From positions 1 through 40,967 of the forward strand of contig JASKKU010000005.1 of NCBI GenBank assembly GCA_030154045.1: 40,967 nt of DNA. The letters are read 5' to 3'. Below, piece by piece: positions 9,014-18,794 of the stretch; position 1 is the stretch's first letter, and the number at the start of each line of letters is the position of its first letter. The position numbers and the translations under genes are program-made. Under the pieces are notes generated by a model, which was not told where the DNA came from, did no database searches, and saw nothing but the letters and a program-made list of their open reading frames with translations. The stretch is from Candidatus Woesearchaeota archaeon. Lineage in GTDB: Archaea > Nanobdellota > Nanobdellia > Woesearchaeales > JASKKU01.

Positions 9014-10030
9014 TTATTGTGGATATGCTTCTTCATGAAGCTTTAATAGTTTCTTATTTTCTCGGAATGGTTTTAATAGCTTAATCACTTCTTTTGTGAC
9101 TGCGTTTTTCAAATCCAAAGGATACAACTTTTTATCTATAAAATCCTTTTCAAGTTCTTCATAGCTTTTGTATTCTACAGTGCCGCCGTATTTCTCTGGT
9201 CTTTCAATTACAAAAGGTTCATTTCTGTCTTGTTTGAGTATCATAATCAAGTATCTTACTAATGAAATGATTCCATTGTTAGGGTCTCCTTCGGCGCATT
9301 CAGCTTTCCTAATTTTCCATTTGATTTTATTTTCGTCATCCAACAGGTCAATCTTGCTCTGTTCAACGCTTGAGCTCATCTTTTCTCCAACTAATCCTCT
9401 AATCATTGGCGAGATTATTTCAACTCTTGGTTTATAACCTATTTTTGGCAGGTATTCTCTTGCATAAACCATAATTTTCCTCTGGTCTAAGCCTCCGTAC
9501 TGGGCATCTACTTCTAGGTAAACCTCATCAAGTGCTTGCATTAACGGATAAATCAAGCTTGCGAGTTTAGGATTTTCGCTTGTTTTAACAACTTCAGCAG
9601 CGGATTTTTTGCATATTCTTATACTTGAGATTGTACTTAATCTTAATACATCTTTAAAATAGTCTCCTTTTAGTTGGATTTCGCTTCCTCTAACAAATTC
9701 AAGCTTGTTTATATCAACCCCAATTACATTAAGCATCTGGACAATAGCTTCCTTGTAGTATTCTGTTCTTTTTTCAAGAAGGTCCCAAGGAACACCATCT
9801 AAAGCAGCGTGCAAATCTGCCAACAGGATTTTAACTCTGAAGCCTGCCTTCAACAGATCACTTATTTTCAACATTGGGAAGAAGTATGCTAAAGAAATGC
9901 TGCCAGTAGGCATGGTCCCCCAATAAACAGAAGGCGTTTCCTTTGTCTTAAGCAGTTCTTTTAATTCATCTTCGGTTATGACTTCTTGAAGATTCCTTGT
10001 AACAAGGTTGTATCTAGTTTCAAAGTCCAT
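9014..10030 (-). CDS. tyrS: Tyrosyl-tRNA synthetase, resembling the eukaryotic cytosolic type
   Basis: TRNLQEVITEDELKELL; VYWGTMPTGSISLAYFFPM; LMQALDEVYLEVDAQYGGLDQRKI; GEKMSSSVEQSKIDLLDD. Confidence 0.93.
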   Translation of the reverse strand: MDFETRYNLVTRNLQEVITEDELKELLKTKETPSVYWGTMPTGSISLAYFFPMLKISDLLKAGFRVKILLADLHAALDGVPWDLLEKRTEYYKEAIVQMLNVIGVDINKLEFVRGSEIQLKGDYFKDVLRLSTISSIRICKKSAAEVVKTSENPKLASLIYPLMQALDEVYLEVDAQYGGLDQRKIMVYAREYLPKIGYKPRVEIISPMIRGLVGEKMSSSVEQSKIDLLDDENKIKWKIRKAECAEGDPNNGIISLVRYLIMILKQDRNEPFVIERPEKYGGTVEYKSYEELEKDFIDKKLYPLDLKNAVTKEVIKLLKPFRENKKLLKLHEEAYPQ

Positions 10031-10260
10031 TTTATAGAGAAAAGGAGTGTTTTATTTAAAAGTTTATCTATTTGGTTTATTTACAGGATTACTTGTCACT
10101 TAGAATTGGCTTTTTATTATGAATGTATCTAGTTATAAAAACAATTGGTTTATGGTTTAATAGGATGTTTTTACTTTAACAACTTTTTCTGTAAATTTTA
10201 AAAACTGTTATAAATCCCAAAAAAATGTTTTAAACATAAACTTAAACTCGAGGTGTTATT

Positions 10261-10797
10261 ATGGATCCTTGGAAAGATATTGAAACAGGCAGGAATGTTC
10301 CAAAGGTTGTGAATGCTGTTATAGAAATACCTATGGGCTCAAGAAACAAGTATGAATTAGATAAAAAAACTGGTTTAATCAAACTAGATAGGGTTGTTTA
10401 TAGCTCTGTTTCTTATCCCGGAGATTATGGTTTCATTCCTCAAACATTGTGGGATGATGGAGATCCTTTAGATGTTTTAGTTATTACAAGGTTTCCTTCG
10501 CATCCTCTAGTTTTGATGGAAGTAAGGCCTATCGGTGTTATGAAGATAATTGACGATTCAGAGAGAGATGACAAGATTATTGCTGTGCCTTTAGGCGATC
10601 CCTTCTTTGAGAAAATTAACGATGTCAAGGAATTGCAGCCCCATATTCTTGAAGAGATAAAGAATTTTTTTGAGATTTACAAGCAGCTTCAGAACAAAGT
10701 TGTAAAAGTAGAGAAATTACTTAATAGAAAAGAAGCTTATAAAAGCATAGAACGCGCTGTTAAACTCTTCAAAAAGAAATTTGAGAAAAAGAAATAA
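10261..10797 (+). CDS. ppa: Inorganic pyrophosphatase
   Basis: EIPMGSRNKYELDKKTGLIKLDRVVYSSVSYPGDYGFIPQT...DDGDPLDVLV. Confidence 0.97.
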   Translation: MDPWKDIETGRNVPKVVNAVIEIPMGSRNKYELDKKTGLIKLDRVVYSSVSYPGDYGFIPQTLWDDGDPLDVLVITRFPSHPLVLMEVRPIGVMKIIDDSERDDKIIAVPLGDPFFEKINDVKELQPHILEEIKNFFEIYKQLQNKVVKVEKLLNRKEAYKSIERAVKLFKKKFEKKK

Positions 10798-10803
10798 ATT
10801 TTT

Positions 10804-11955
10804 TTATATTTCAGCTCTTTCTTTTAATATCTTGGCAAGGTCTGTTTTCTCCCAGGTAAACTCAGGTTCATTTCTTCCAAAATGACCAAAAGCTGCGGTT
10901 TTCTTATAAATTGGTCTCTTTAATTTTAGATGATTAATTATGCCTTTTGGAGTTAGAGGGAATACAATTTTAACTATATGTGATAGTTTTTCATCACTAA
11001 TTTTTCCAGTGCCAAATGTATCAATATAGATTCCTACAGGCTCAGGAACGCCGATAGCATACGCTAACTGCACCTCGCATCTTTCAGCAAGGTTGGCAGC
11101 AACAATGTTTTTAGCAATATATCTTGCCATATAAGCTCCGCTTCTGTCAACTTTGCTTGGGTCCTTGCCAGAGAAGGCTCCTCCGCCGTGTCTTCCTATT
11201 CCGCCGTATGTGTCAACTATGATTTTTCTTCCGGTTAAACCAGTATCAGCTGCAGGGCCTCCCAAAACAAACCTGCCTGTTGAGTTTATCCAGATTTTTG
11301 TGTCATCTGTAAGATAATCCTTTAGTATGGGCTTGATAACATGAGTTTTGATATCTTCTCTTAGTTTTTCTATATCAACTTTTTCATCGTGCTGTGCGGC
11401 TATGACAACTGCTTTAACTTTTGAAGGTTTATTATTATCATATTCAACAGTAACCTGGCTTTTGCAATCAGGACCTAGATAGTTTAGAATGCCTAAATCT
11501 CGAACTTCTTTGATTCTTCGTGTTAATTTATGAGCTAAAATAATAGGCAGCGGCATTAACTCGTTTGTTTCGTTTGTAGCATAACCAAACATCATTCCTT
11601 GGTCTCCAGCGCCTTGTTCTTTGTTATTTTTTTCATCAACGCCTTGAGCAATGTCTGGGCTTTGAGGATGTACTGAAATCAAAATACCGCAACTTTTGTA
11701 GTCTAATCCCCATTTGACATCATCATAGCCTATTTCTTTAATGGTTTCTCTTGCAACTTTCTCAATATCAACAACAGCATTGCTCTTTACTTCTCCTGCA
11801 ATGACTAAATAACCTTTGCTGGCTAAAGTTTCCACAGCAACATGAGCATTAGGATCTTTCTCAAGGAAAGCATCTAGAATCGCATCAGAGACCTGGTCGC
11901 AAACCTTGTCAGGGTGGCCTGCACCAACGCTTTCAGAAGTAATTAATTTTTTCAT
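10804..11955 (-). CDS. metK: S-adenosylmethionine synthetase, bacterial/eukaryotic type
   Basis: [69 protein letters not shown]. Confidence 0.97.
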   Translation of the reverse strand: MKKLITSESVGAGHPDKVCDQVSDAILDAFLEKDPNAHVAVETLASKGYLVIAGEVKSNAVVDIEKVARETIKEIGYDDVKWGLDYKSCGILISVHPQSPDIAQGVDEKNNKEQGAGDQGMMFGYATNETNELMPLPIILAHKLTRRIKEVRDLGILNYLGPDCKSQVTVEYDNNKPSKVKAVVIAAQHDEKVDIEKLREDIKTHVIKPILKDYLTDDTKIWINSTGRFVLGGPAADTGLTGRKIIVDTYGGIGRHGGGAFSGKDPSKVDRSGAYMARYIAKNIVAANLAERCEVQLAYAIGVPEPVGIYIDTFGTGKISDEKLSHIVKIVFPLTPKGIINHLKLKRPIYKKTAAFGHFGRNEPEFTWEKTDLAKILKERAEI

Positions 11956-12102
11956 AGAATCACCTCATTAGTTTCCTAAAATTTATGCTATGATTATAAA
12001 ACTTGTTTTTTATAATTTATTGCCAAAAAAATTCCGATAGGAATATCTTAAATCTGCGTTTTTAGAAACTTTTTTATTAAATCGTGTGTATTTAAGCGCA
12101 TT

Positions 12103-12345
12103 ATGACTAATAATCGTTCAAAAAAAGGCAACCATGATAATAAAGAGAGCATTGAGGAACTCAAGAGAAAGATAAAAATTCTCGAGGAAGCAATCGTAGA
12201 AAAAGACCGAAGAATTGAGGAATTGTTAAAAAAGAACGAGCTTTTAGCCAAAATTTCGTTAAAAATTGAGGATAGAAACCTTGAATTGCAAACGATGATT
12301 AAAGAATTAGAAAAACAGGTTAAAAAAATTACAAAAGAGAAGTAA
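12103..12345 (+). CDS. Small coiled-coil protein
   Basis: 80 aa, heptad-like charged helix (IEELKRKIKILEEAIVEKDRRIEELLKKNELL). The antisense ORF 12048-12350 is judged spurious. Confidence 0.6.
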   Translation: MTNNRSKKGNHDNKESIEELKRKIKILEEAIVEKDRRIEELLKKNELLAKISLKIEDRNLELQTMIKELEKQVKKITKEK

Positions 12346-12346
12346 T

Positions 12347-12952
12347 TCACTTAACACAGTCATGTGGTTTCAATCCTGCGAACTCTGCTTTCTCCTTTGA
12401 TTCATAGTACCTTTTCTTGACGAGTCTTTTAGCAACTGGGCAGTCTTCTACATGATACTGGTGTGAGAACTTGCCAGCAACATATCTTACTTGTTTAGCT
12501 GTTTTCTTCTCGGAATTTTTTGGTTTTGCTTCTGTTTTTGTTTCCTTGGAAGGTTTCTCATTAACTGCTTTTTTCTCAGAATTCCTAGGTTTATTTTCTT
12601 CAGACTTGGATTTTTCGATATAATAATTCAACTTGTTAAGTTTCTCAGCCTGTTCATTTAATTCTATGCTTATTGAAGTCAATATTAATCCAAGTATTGT
12701 AATCAAGAAAGCCAAAGTTATGTCCACGCCTTTAATTCCAGCTAAGAATACTAAAGTTATCAATAACAGGTTTATTGAGTTATGTATCAAAATTAAGTCG
12801 TCTCTACGCTTGCTAAGGGATAAAATCGCCAAAGAAAACGCTGCTAGTAAAGATACTTCAAAGAACAATTCTGTATTAAATGATGCCTTTATAATTAAGC
12901 CTAGGAAGATTATCGAAAATATTGCTTGCCAAAAAAATGTTTTCTGTTTCAT
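12347..12952 (-). CDS. Membrane protein with Lys/Glu-rich linker and C-terminal Ada-like metal-binding domain
   Basis: N-terminal hydrophobic segments; linker with KPRNSEKKA/KPKNSEKKT; C-terminal YVAGKFSHQYHVEDCPVAKRLVKKRYYESKEKAEFAGLKPHDCVK. Confidence 0.65.
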   Translation of the reverse strand: MKQKTFFWQAIFSIIFLGLIIKASFNTELFFEVSLLAAFSLAILSLSKRRDDLILIHNSINLLLITLVFLAGIKGVDITLAFLITILGLILTSISIELNEQAEKLNKLNYYIEKSKSEENKPRNSEKKAVNEKPSKETKTEAKPKNSEKKTAKQVRYVAGKFSHQYHVEDCPVAKRLVKKRYYESKEKAEFAGLKPHDCVK

Positions 12953-13005
12953 TTTAGAGAATAAACGCTCAGCAACTATTTAAATTTTTTCATTTTAGAG
13001 TAGTG

Positions 13006-13308
13006 TCATTTAAATACTGTTCTAATTAGTCTGAAGATTAGGGTTATTACGAATGCAACCAGCCAGTTTTTAAACACAAGGGTTAATAGAATTAGCAATA
13101 CAATATTAAAGGCAAACAAGCCATTAAACAGAACATGGGCAATTAGTACGCCTATGGTAACATAAAACATGGAATTACTGGTTTTATCACTGACCGGAAC
13201 ATTGGTAAAAGGGAGGTTTAAAAAGGAAAGGTCAAATTGGTCAGAAATCACGAGATAGCAAAAAAATACCAAAAGAGCATCCACGAAAAATTTTACTAGT
13301 CTGCCCAT
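13006..13308 (-). CDS. Small hypothetical membrane protein
   Basis: 100 aa with several TM-like segments. Confidence 0.6.
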   Translation of the reverse strand: MGRLVKFFVDALLVFFCYLVISDQFDLSFLNLPFTNVPVSDKTSNSMFYVTIGVLIAHVLFNGLFAFNIVLLILLTLVFKNWLVAFVITLIFRLIRTVFK

Positions 13309-13366
13309 GTTTAAGATTCTGGGTTAATGACATTTAAAAAATTTTGTAAATATAAAAAATAGGACT

Positions 13367-15046
13367 TTATATCTCTTCTAATGGCTCAATGTTCAATAAT
13401 TGAAGGCCTTGTTCTATCACTTTTTTAATAATAAGTGTTAACAAAATCCTTGTTTCTATGTTGTTTGAGTTAAGAATCGGCGTGCTGTGGTAATAACTGT
13501 TGAAAGTCTCAGAGATTTTTATTAGATAATTGGCAATTATGCTAGGTTTGTACTGAGTTGCTGCTTCTTCTACTGTGTTAGGGAACTGTGTTAGCAAAGA
13601 GATCATCTTTTCTTCTTCATTTGTAAGGTCTTTTATGGTTGCTTTGTTTAGATCAAGTTTTCTGAAGATCTCTTCATATTTTCTTATCAAGCTTGAGATT
13701 CTTGCATGAGTGTACTGAACATAAACACCGCTCTGTCCTTCAAAAGATAAGGATTCTTCAGGATTGAACACGAAATCTTTCTTAGGGTCAATTTTTAGCA
13801 TGTAGAAGTTTATAGCTGATAACGCAATCTTTTTAGCGAGTTCTTCGTCATTTTTTCCTCTTTTTGAAAGCTCTTGCAATGCAAGCTGCTTTATCTCATC
13901 AAAAAATTCGTCTGCATCAACAACTGTTCCCTCTCTGGACTTCATCTTGCCAGAAGGCAGGAGCACCATACCATAGCTTAAATGATGCATCTTTTCTACA
14001 GGCGCTATTCCAAGCATCTCGCAAATCCTGAACAGTTGAACAAAATGAAGGTTTTGTTCAGAAGCCACAACATAAATAGATTTGTCTAAATCAAAGTCCT
14101 CAAACTTTTTCTTTGCCAAATAGATGTCTTGTGTAATATAAAGAGTTGTGCCATCGCTTTTCAATACTGTTTTATTGGGCAAGCCATATTTTTCCAATGG
14201 CGCAACCACAGCATTATCTTCTTTTATGAAGATTCCTTTCTTCAATGCATCTAATACAATGTCTTTGCCTTTTTCATAGATCTCTGATTCATAGTAGATT
14301 ACATCAAAATTGTAGCCAAATTTCTTGTAAGTTTCTTCATAGCCTTCCATTACCCATTTTCTTAATTTTTTCCAAACAGAGATAATCTCGGGGTCGTTTT
14401 GTTCGAATCTCTTTAAAATTTCTCTTGCTTTTTCTTCTAAACTCGGGTCTTCCTTTTTCTTCTTCTGGAATAGAACATAAAGATTACCTACAAAATGGTC
14501 AGGTTTTGTGTCTGGCTCTTTTTTATCTGAAAGGTATAAATAGGCATAAATCGTTTCTGAAACTCCCATTCCCCTATCATTGTATAAGTTTGCTCTGATT
14601 ACTTTGTTTCCTAAACTTTCTAATATCTTAGATGTGCTCTCACCCAAAGAACCGTTCCTTATGTGGCCAATGTGCAAAGGCTTATTTAAATTAGGACTTA
14701 AGAATTCAATCATAATCTTTTCATTTTTTGTTTTTGGTATAAGGCTATTATCTTTAATTTTTTCAATTAGGTCTAAGGCAACGGCTGATTTGTTTAGATA
14801 AAAATTTACATATGGTCCAACAGCTTCTACCTTGCTTATTAAACCATCAGGATTGATTTTTTCAGAAATTTCTTTAGCAATAAGCTGTGGAGCTTTTCTT
14901 AGTTCTTTTGCGAACTGAAAACATGGCAAAGCAATGTCTCCTAGGCTTAAATCTTTTGGTATCTCTAACTGTATCTCCTGACTGGATAATTCTAAAGGCA
15001 GTGCTTTTTTTACAAGCTCTTTAACTTTGTCAAAGTACATCTTCAT
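13367..15046 (-). CDS. argS: Arginyl-tRNA synthetase
   Basis: IEFLSPNLNKPLHIGHIRNGSLGES; YGMVLLPSGKMKSREGTVVDADE. Confidence 0.96.
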   Translation of the reverse strand: MKMYFDKVKELVKKALPLELSSQEIQLEIPKDLSLGDIALPCFQFAKELRKAPQLIAKEISEKINPDGLISKVEAVGPYVNFYLNKSAVALDLIEKIKDNSLIPKTKNEKIMIEFLSPNLNKPLHIGHIRNGSLGESTSKILESLGNKVIRANLYNDRGMGVSETIYAYLYLSDKKEPDTKPDHFVGNLYVLFQKKKKEDPSLEEKAREILKRFEQNDPEIISVWKKLRKWVMEGYEETYKKFGYNFDVIYYESEIYEKGKDIVLDALKKGIFIKEDNAVVAPLEKYGLPNKTVLKSDGTTLYITQDIYLAKKKFEDFDLDKSIYVVASEQNLHFVQLFRICEMLGIAPVEKMHHLSYGMVLLPSGKMKSREGTVVDADEFFDEIKQLALQELSKRGKNDEELAKKIALSAINFYMLKIDPKKDFVFNPEESLSFEGQSGVYVQYTHARISSLIRKYEEIFRKLDLNKATIKDLTNEEEKMISLLTQFPNTVEEAATQYKPSIIANYLIKISETFNSYYHSTPILNSNNIETRILLTLIIKKVIEQGLQLLNIEPLEEI

Positions 15047-15085
15047 TTTTATCACAAGTTTTAAGATTTTTCGTTCTTTAAAAAA

Positions 15086-15913
15086 TTATTCGTAAAGCTG
15101 TTTCCTGATATAATTTTTAAAGCTTTCAAGACTGAAAATCTCAATATTGTCATCAATAGTGAGGTTTTTACTGAAATAGTCATCATGTTTTACCCACAAC
15201 ACTTTGAACATTTCTTTAAGTTCCAAAGCAGGCTGGATTTCTTCCTTAAGCGAATTTCCTACCATTAATGCTTGATTTATTCCTCTTAATTCTGAGATCT
15301 CTTGCAGGATTTTGCTGTCTTTTTTATGCAAGATGAAGATGTTTTCAAGAGGAATTAAATCTTGTAGTTTTAGGTATTCTATTTTTTTCACTTGCTCCTT
15401 GAAACTACCTTTGGAGAAGATAAATATGTTAACTTTGTATTCTAAAGATTCTTTAGATAATTCTTTTATTGATAACAATGGCTCTTTAGTTTTTAAGTTG
15501 TAATGGAATGGTATTTGGGAAGCAAAGTATAAATCTCTTTGTCCGAGGTTTAAGTTGTACTTATAAATTACTTGTTCTAAAGCAGCCATTAAGCCTTCTG
15601 GAGAGAATGGATTTCTATGCATTTTTGGCCATTCTTCCATAATCTTATCGTCACAAGTTCTAACATATTGTTTAAATTCCTCGATTTCTTTTTTAAGTTC
15701 TGGGTTTAGGTTGTTTAGTTTATTTTCTATAACTTTTTTCAAAAAGGAATACTTTTGCAGTTCTGTGTAAATTCCCTCAAAATCAATTCTCTTTTCATCT
15801 TTGTTAATTTTCTTAAGATAAGACCATGCTAAAAGATTATCTACAAAGAAAAAAAGGTCTAAACTTTCAACCAAAGTGTCATCCAAGTCGTAAAAAATGT
15901 TTAAACACTTCAT
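15086..15913 (-). CDS. HAD-like hydrolase
   Basis: N-terminal FYDLDDTLVES (motif I), IFSKGS (motif II-like), LMVGNSLKEEIQPAL (motif IV-like). Confidence 0.75.
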   Translation of the reverse strand: MKCLNIFYDLDDTLVESLDLFFFVDNLLAWSYLKKINKDEKRIDFEGIYTELQKYSFLKKVIENKLNNLNPELKKEIEEFKQYVRTCDDKIMEEWPKMHRNPFSPEGLMAALEQVIYKYNLNLGQRDLYFASQIPFHYNLKTKEPLLSIKELSKESLEYKVNIFIFSKGSFKEQVKKIEYLKLQDLIPLENIFILHKKDSKILQEISELRGINQALMVGNSLKEEIQPALELKEMFKVLWVKHDDYFSKNLTIDDNIEIFSLESFKNYIRKQLYE

Positions 15914-15939
15914 TAATTAAGAGATATTGAGAGTTATTC

Positions 15940-16758
15940 TTATTTTTTACTCTTTTTCTTCTGTAAAGTTGTTATTAAAACAACGGTTACATAACCTAAG
16001 GCTCCGTAAATGAGCAAGCTTAGAAGGTCTCCGTCAACTCTTTGAATAGGTGTTTTAAGACCGCCGATCATTAAACCTATCAAGAATACAAGCGTGGAAT
16101 CGTGATGCTTTTTTAATAAGAAGTTAAGGATTTTTGACATAAAGAAGATTCCTATTAATATTCCCAGGATAAACACTGAAAGCACTAAAAAGTCTAAATT
16201 GGCAACTGTGTGTGCAATGTACTCGTACTGATTCAACATTAAAAGAACATAAGCTCCAGATATTCCTGGCAAGATCATAGCTGAGATAGCTGCTGCTCCT
16301 GAGATAAAAATCATAGGCAAGGAATGATTTTCAGTTACTGCATCAAATGAAAGGATAATTATACCTGTTAAAAGTCCTAGGAATAGGAAAGGACTCTTTT
16401 TTAGAACAATGTTCTTGTTTTTTCTGAATAAAAAGACTATGCTTGCTACAATCAGGCCAACAAAATAAGAGAATAACTGCACTTCGTTGTTTTTTAGCAA
16501 ACTTTCGATAATTTTTAAGAATATATAAAGCATAACAAATACGCCCAAATACAAATTGACCAAGAACTTGAATTCTTTGCTTTTAAGCACTTTTAAAGGA
16601 TGATTTATATTTGAGAAAAAGAAGCTTATTGAATGAACCAATTGTTCGTAAATTCCAAGGATTAAAGCAATAGTTGCTCCAGAAATTCCTGGAATTGCAT
16701 CTGCAATACCCATTAAACTTCCATTAAAGAATGTTTTTAGAATTGACTTGGTATTCAT
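15940..16758 (-). CDS. DUF368 family polytopic membrane protein (polyprenyl-phosphate transporter-like)
   Basis: FFNGSLMGIADAIPGISGATIALILGIYEQLV, repeated in part as GAAAISAMILPGISGAYVLLMLNQYEYI. Confidence 0.85.
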   Translation of the reverse strand: MNTKSILKTFFNGSLMGIADAIPGISGATIALILGIYEQLVHSISFFFSNINHPLKVLKSKEFKFLVNLYLGVFVMLYIFLKIIESLLKNNEVQLFSYFVGLIVASIVFLFRKNKNIVLKKSPFLFLGLLTGIIILSFDAVTENHSLPMIFISGAAAISAMILPGISGAYVLLMLNQYEYIAHTVANLDFLVLSVFILGILIGIFFMSKILNFLLKKHHDSTLVFLIGLMIGGLKTPIQRVDGDLLSLLIYGALGYVTVVLITTLQKKKSKK

Positions 16759-16828
16759 CGTTAACAAACCTCAAAGTTTTAGTTAAATTTGGTTATTCTG
16801 TTTTGATTTTTTTATAAGTTTTTTGATT

Positions 16829-17905
16829 TCACCTAAAATCAGTAAGCTTTTTATCGACTTCATTTGCCTTTATTATGCTTGTTTTGCCCTCTTTTCCGCC
16901 TTCAATTTTGTCAACAGTAATGAAATTGTTCTTCTCAAGCTTGTTAATTTTTCTCTGGAAGGTTTTGTAAACGCCTTTTCCTCCTCTTTTGACATATTCT
17001 TTATACAAGTCGCCAATCTTGGATTCAGGCATCTCTTTGATTATCTCAAAGATCAGTTTTTCATCCTCAGATAAACTCTCTTTGCTTTTTATTGAGAATT
17101 CTGAAAGCTTTTCAGCAGCCTTCTTGAAATCAACGACTTCAATTCTTCTAGAAGAACGAGCCTCAGCAAAGTTGCCTGATTCTCTCATTAAGAACAAACC
17201 GGTCCTTACATCTTTAACCTTGTAAGCAATCTCTGCGATTTTTTGCAGGATCTCATCACTGATTACGCCTGGATAGAAAGCGTACTCTGCACGTTCTCTT
17301 AAAATTTCAAATGTTTCTCTCAATGAATAAGGCTTAAACTCAACGATTTCTGGTAAAAGCCTGGATTTTATCCGAGAATCAAAGTTAGCAATTGTTTCCT
17401 GGAAGTTTGTGATTAGTATAATAACTTTTAAGTAGATCTCTTCTAACAAAGAATAGAGAAAATCAACATCTTCAGCCCTGTCAATCTCGTCAAATACAAA
17501 AACTGCTGCTTTCTGGTTAAGGATTTTTTTGATTACGCCAAACAATTCCTCGCTGTTTTTGTTATGGGTAAACTTGTAATCCAATTGATTGCAGATTTCT
17601 AAGAAAATCTTATAACTTGTGTTTTTTTGCCAGCAATTAACATATATTGGAACAATCTCGTCAGTTTTTTCCTCAAGTTCTTCAAGAACTTTTTTTACAG
17701 CAACTGTCTTTCCAATACCTGGAGAACCATAGATAAAAACATTCCTTCCGTTCCTTTTTAAGAACAGGGGTTTTATGTTATTAACTATAATTCTTTGCTC
17801 GTTTTCCCTAAAAGGGATTCTTTTAGGTATATAATCAAAGTCTAAAGCAACAGGATTCTTGAATAAGGTTTCGTCTGCATGCAAAATATCATCAAAAAGT
17901 CCCAT
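16829..17905 (-). CDS. cdc6: Orc1/Cdc6-type replication initiator
   Basis: Walker A YGSPGIGKTVAVKKVL; Walker B VFVFDEIDRAED; C-terminal wHTH. Start set at MGLFDDIL. Confidence 0.92.
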   Translation of the reverse strand: MGLFDDILHADETLFKNPVALDFDYIPKRIPFRENEQRIIVNNIKPLFLKRNGRNVFIYGSPGIGKTVAVKKVLEELEEKTDEIVPIYVNCWQKNTSYKIFLEICNQLDYKFTHNKNSEELFGVIKKILNQKAAVFVFDEIDRAEDVDFLYSLLEEIYLKVIILITNFQETIANFDSRIKSRLLPEIVEFKPYSLRETFEILRERAEYAFYPGVISDEILQKIAEIAYKVKDVRTGLFLMRESGNFAEARSSRRIEVVDFKKAAEKLSEFSIKSKESLSEDEKLIFEIIKEMPESKIGDLYKEYVKRGGKGVYKTFQRKINKLEKNNFITVDKIEGGKEGKTSIIKANEVDKKLTDFR

Positions 17906-18216
17906 AATTAGAGATAATACGCCTTGACTTTTTAAAGTTTTTTGATAATAAATTTTATTTCCTAAAGTTAATATGATCAAGGATCCTTAGTCCCAAAACT
18001 TAAGGTTGTGTTTAACACTGCGTTGTTTAATTTAACATAAGATTTATAAAAGATTCTTAATTGCAGAATTGATCATCGATGCATTGAAGAATAATAAACG
18101 CTCTTCGTAAGTTAGCAATAGGAAGATATACTAAATTCACGAAAGGGGTTTATAAGCCTAAGAATCATTAGTGGAAATTGAAAAGATGAATTAATTATGA
18201 TCAAAAGTGAAGAGAA

Positions 18217-18720
18217 ATGAAACGAAGTTATCATATAAGTGCAAAGCAGCTAGGTCTTATATTAGTAGCAATTTCTATATCCTTATTTTTTGTTTTTCTT
18301 TCATCAACTCGTGAGCTTATGAGAGTTGCTAACATTGAATGCAAAGAAATTTGTGGTCATGAAACGGAGGCTAGCTGTCCTCACGCGAAGAGTATTCCTA
18401 TTCAAAGCTATATTGGATATAGTGTTGTATTTGTTTTAGCAGGGATTGGTGTTTTTATGATCATATCTGGTAAAAAATACCATGAAGAATTAACAGAAAA
18501 GGAGAAAAAACTTGAGAGAATACTTGGCAATTTGAAGGAAGATGAAAAGAGAATCTGTGAGTTAATTAAAGAAAGTGGTGGAGCAATATTCCAAAGTGAA
18601 CTTGTGGAAAAGACAAATTTTTCCAAGGTGAAGGTAAGTAGAATTTTAGACAAATTAGAAGGAAGGGGAATCATTGAAAGAAGGAGACGTGGCATGACTA
18701 ATCTCGTTTTAATAAAGTGA
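18217..18720 (+). CDS. Membrane-tethered winged-helix regulator with Cys/His-rich extracytoplasmic loop
   Basis: TM1 LILVAISISLFFVFLSS; loop IECKEICGHETEASCPHAKSIP; TM2 IGYSVVFVLAGIGVFMII; C-terminal wHTH IFQSELVEKTNFSKVKVSRILDKLEGRGIIERRRRG. Confidence 0.8.
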   Translation: MKRSYHISAKQLGLILVAISISLFFVFLSSTRELMRVANIECKEICGHETEASCPHAKSIPIQSYIGYSVVFVLAGIGVFMIISGKKYHEELTEKEKKLERILGNLKEDEKRICELIKESGGAIFQSELVEKTNFSKVKVSRILDKLEGRGIIERRRRGMTNLVLIK

Positions 18721-18794
18721 AACTAGTTTCATACTAATTCTTAATAAGTATTTCAAATAGGCTATTTCTATAAAATTAAAAGGAGGATAAAAAA

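Noticed and set aside
11956-12102. Possible SAM riboswitch upstream of metK, including the small hairpin ATTCC-GATA-GGAAT
   Set aside because: Only one short hairpin, no recognisable SAM aptamer architecture; archaeal SAM riboswitches would be exceptional.
12048-12350. ORF on minus strand opposite the coiled-coil ORF 12103-12345
   Set aside because: Ser/Phe-rich shadow translation of a Lys/Glu-rich coiled coil; the plus-strand ORF has the better composition.
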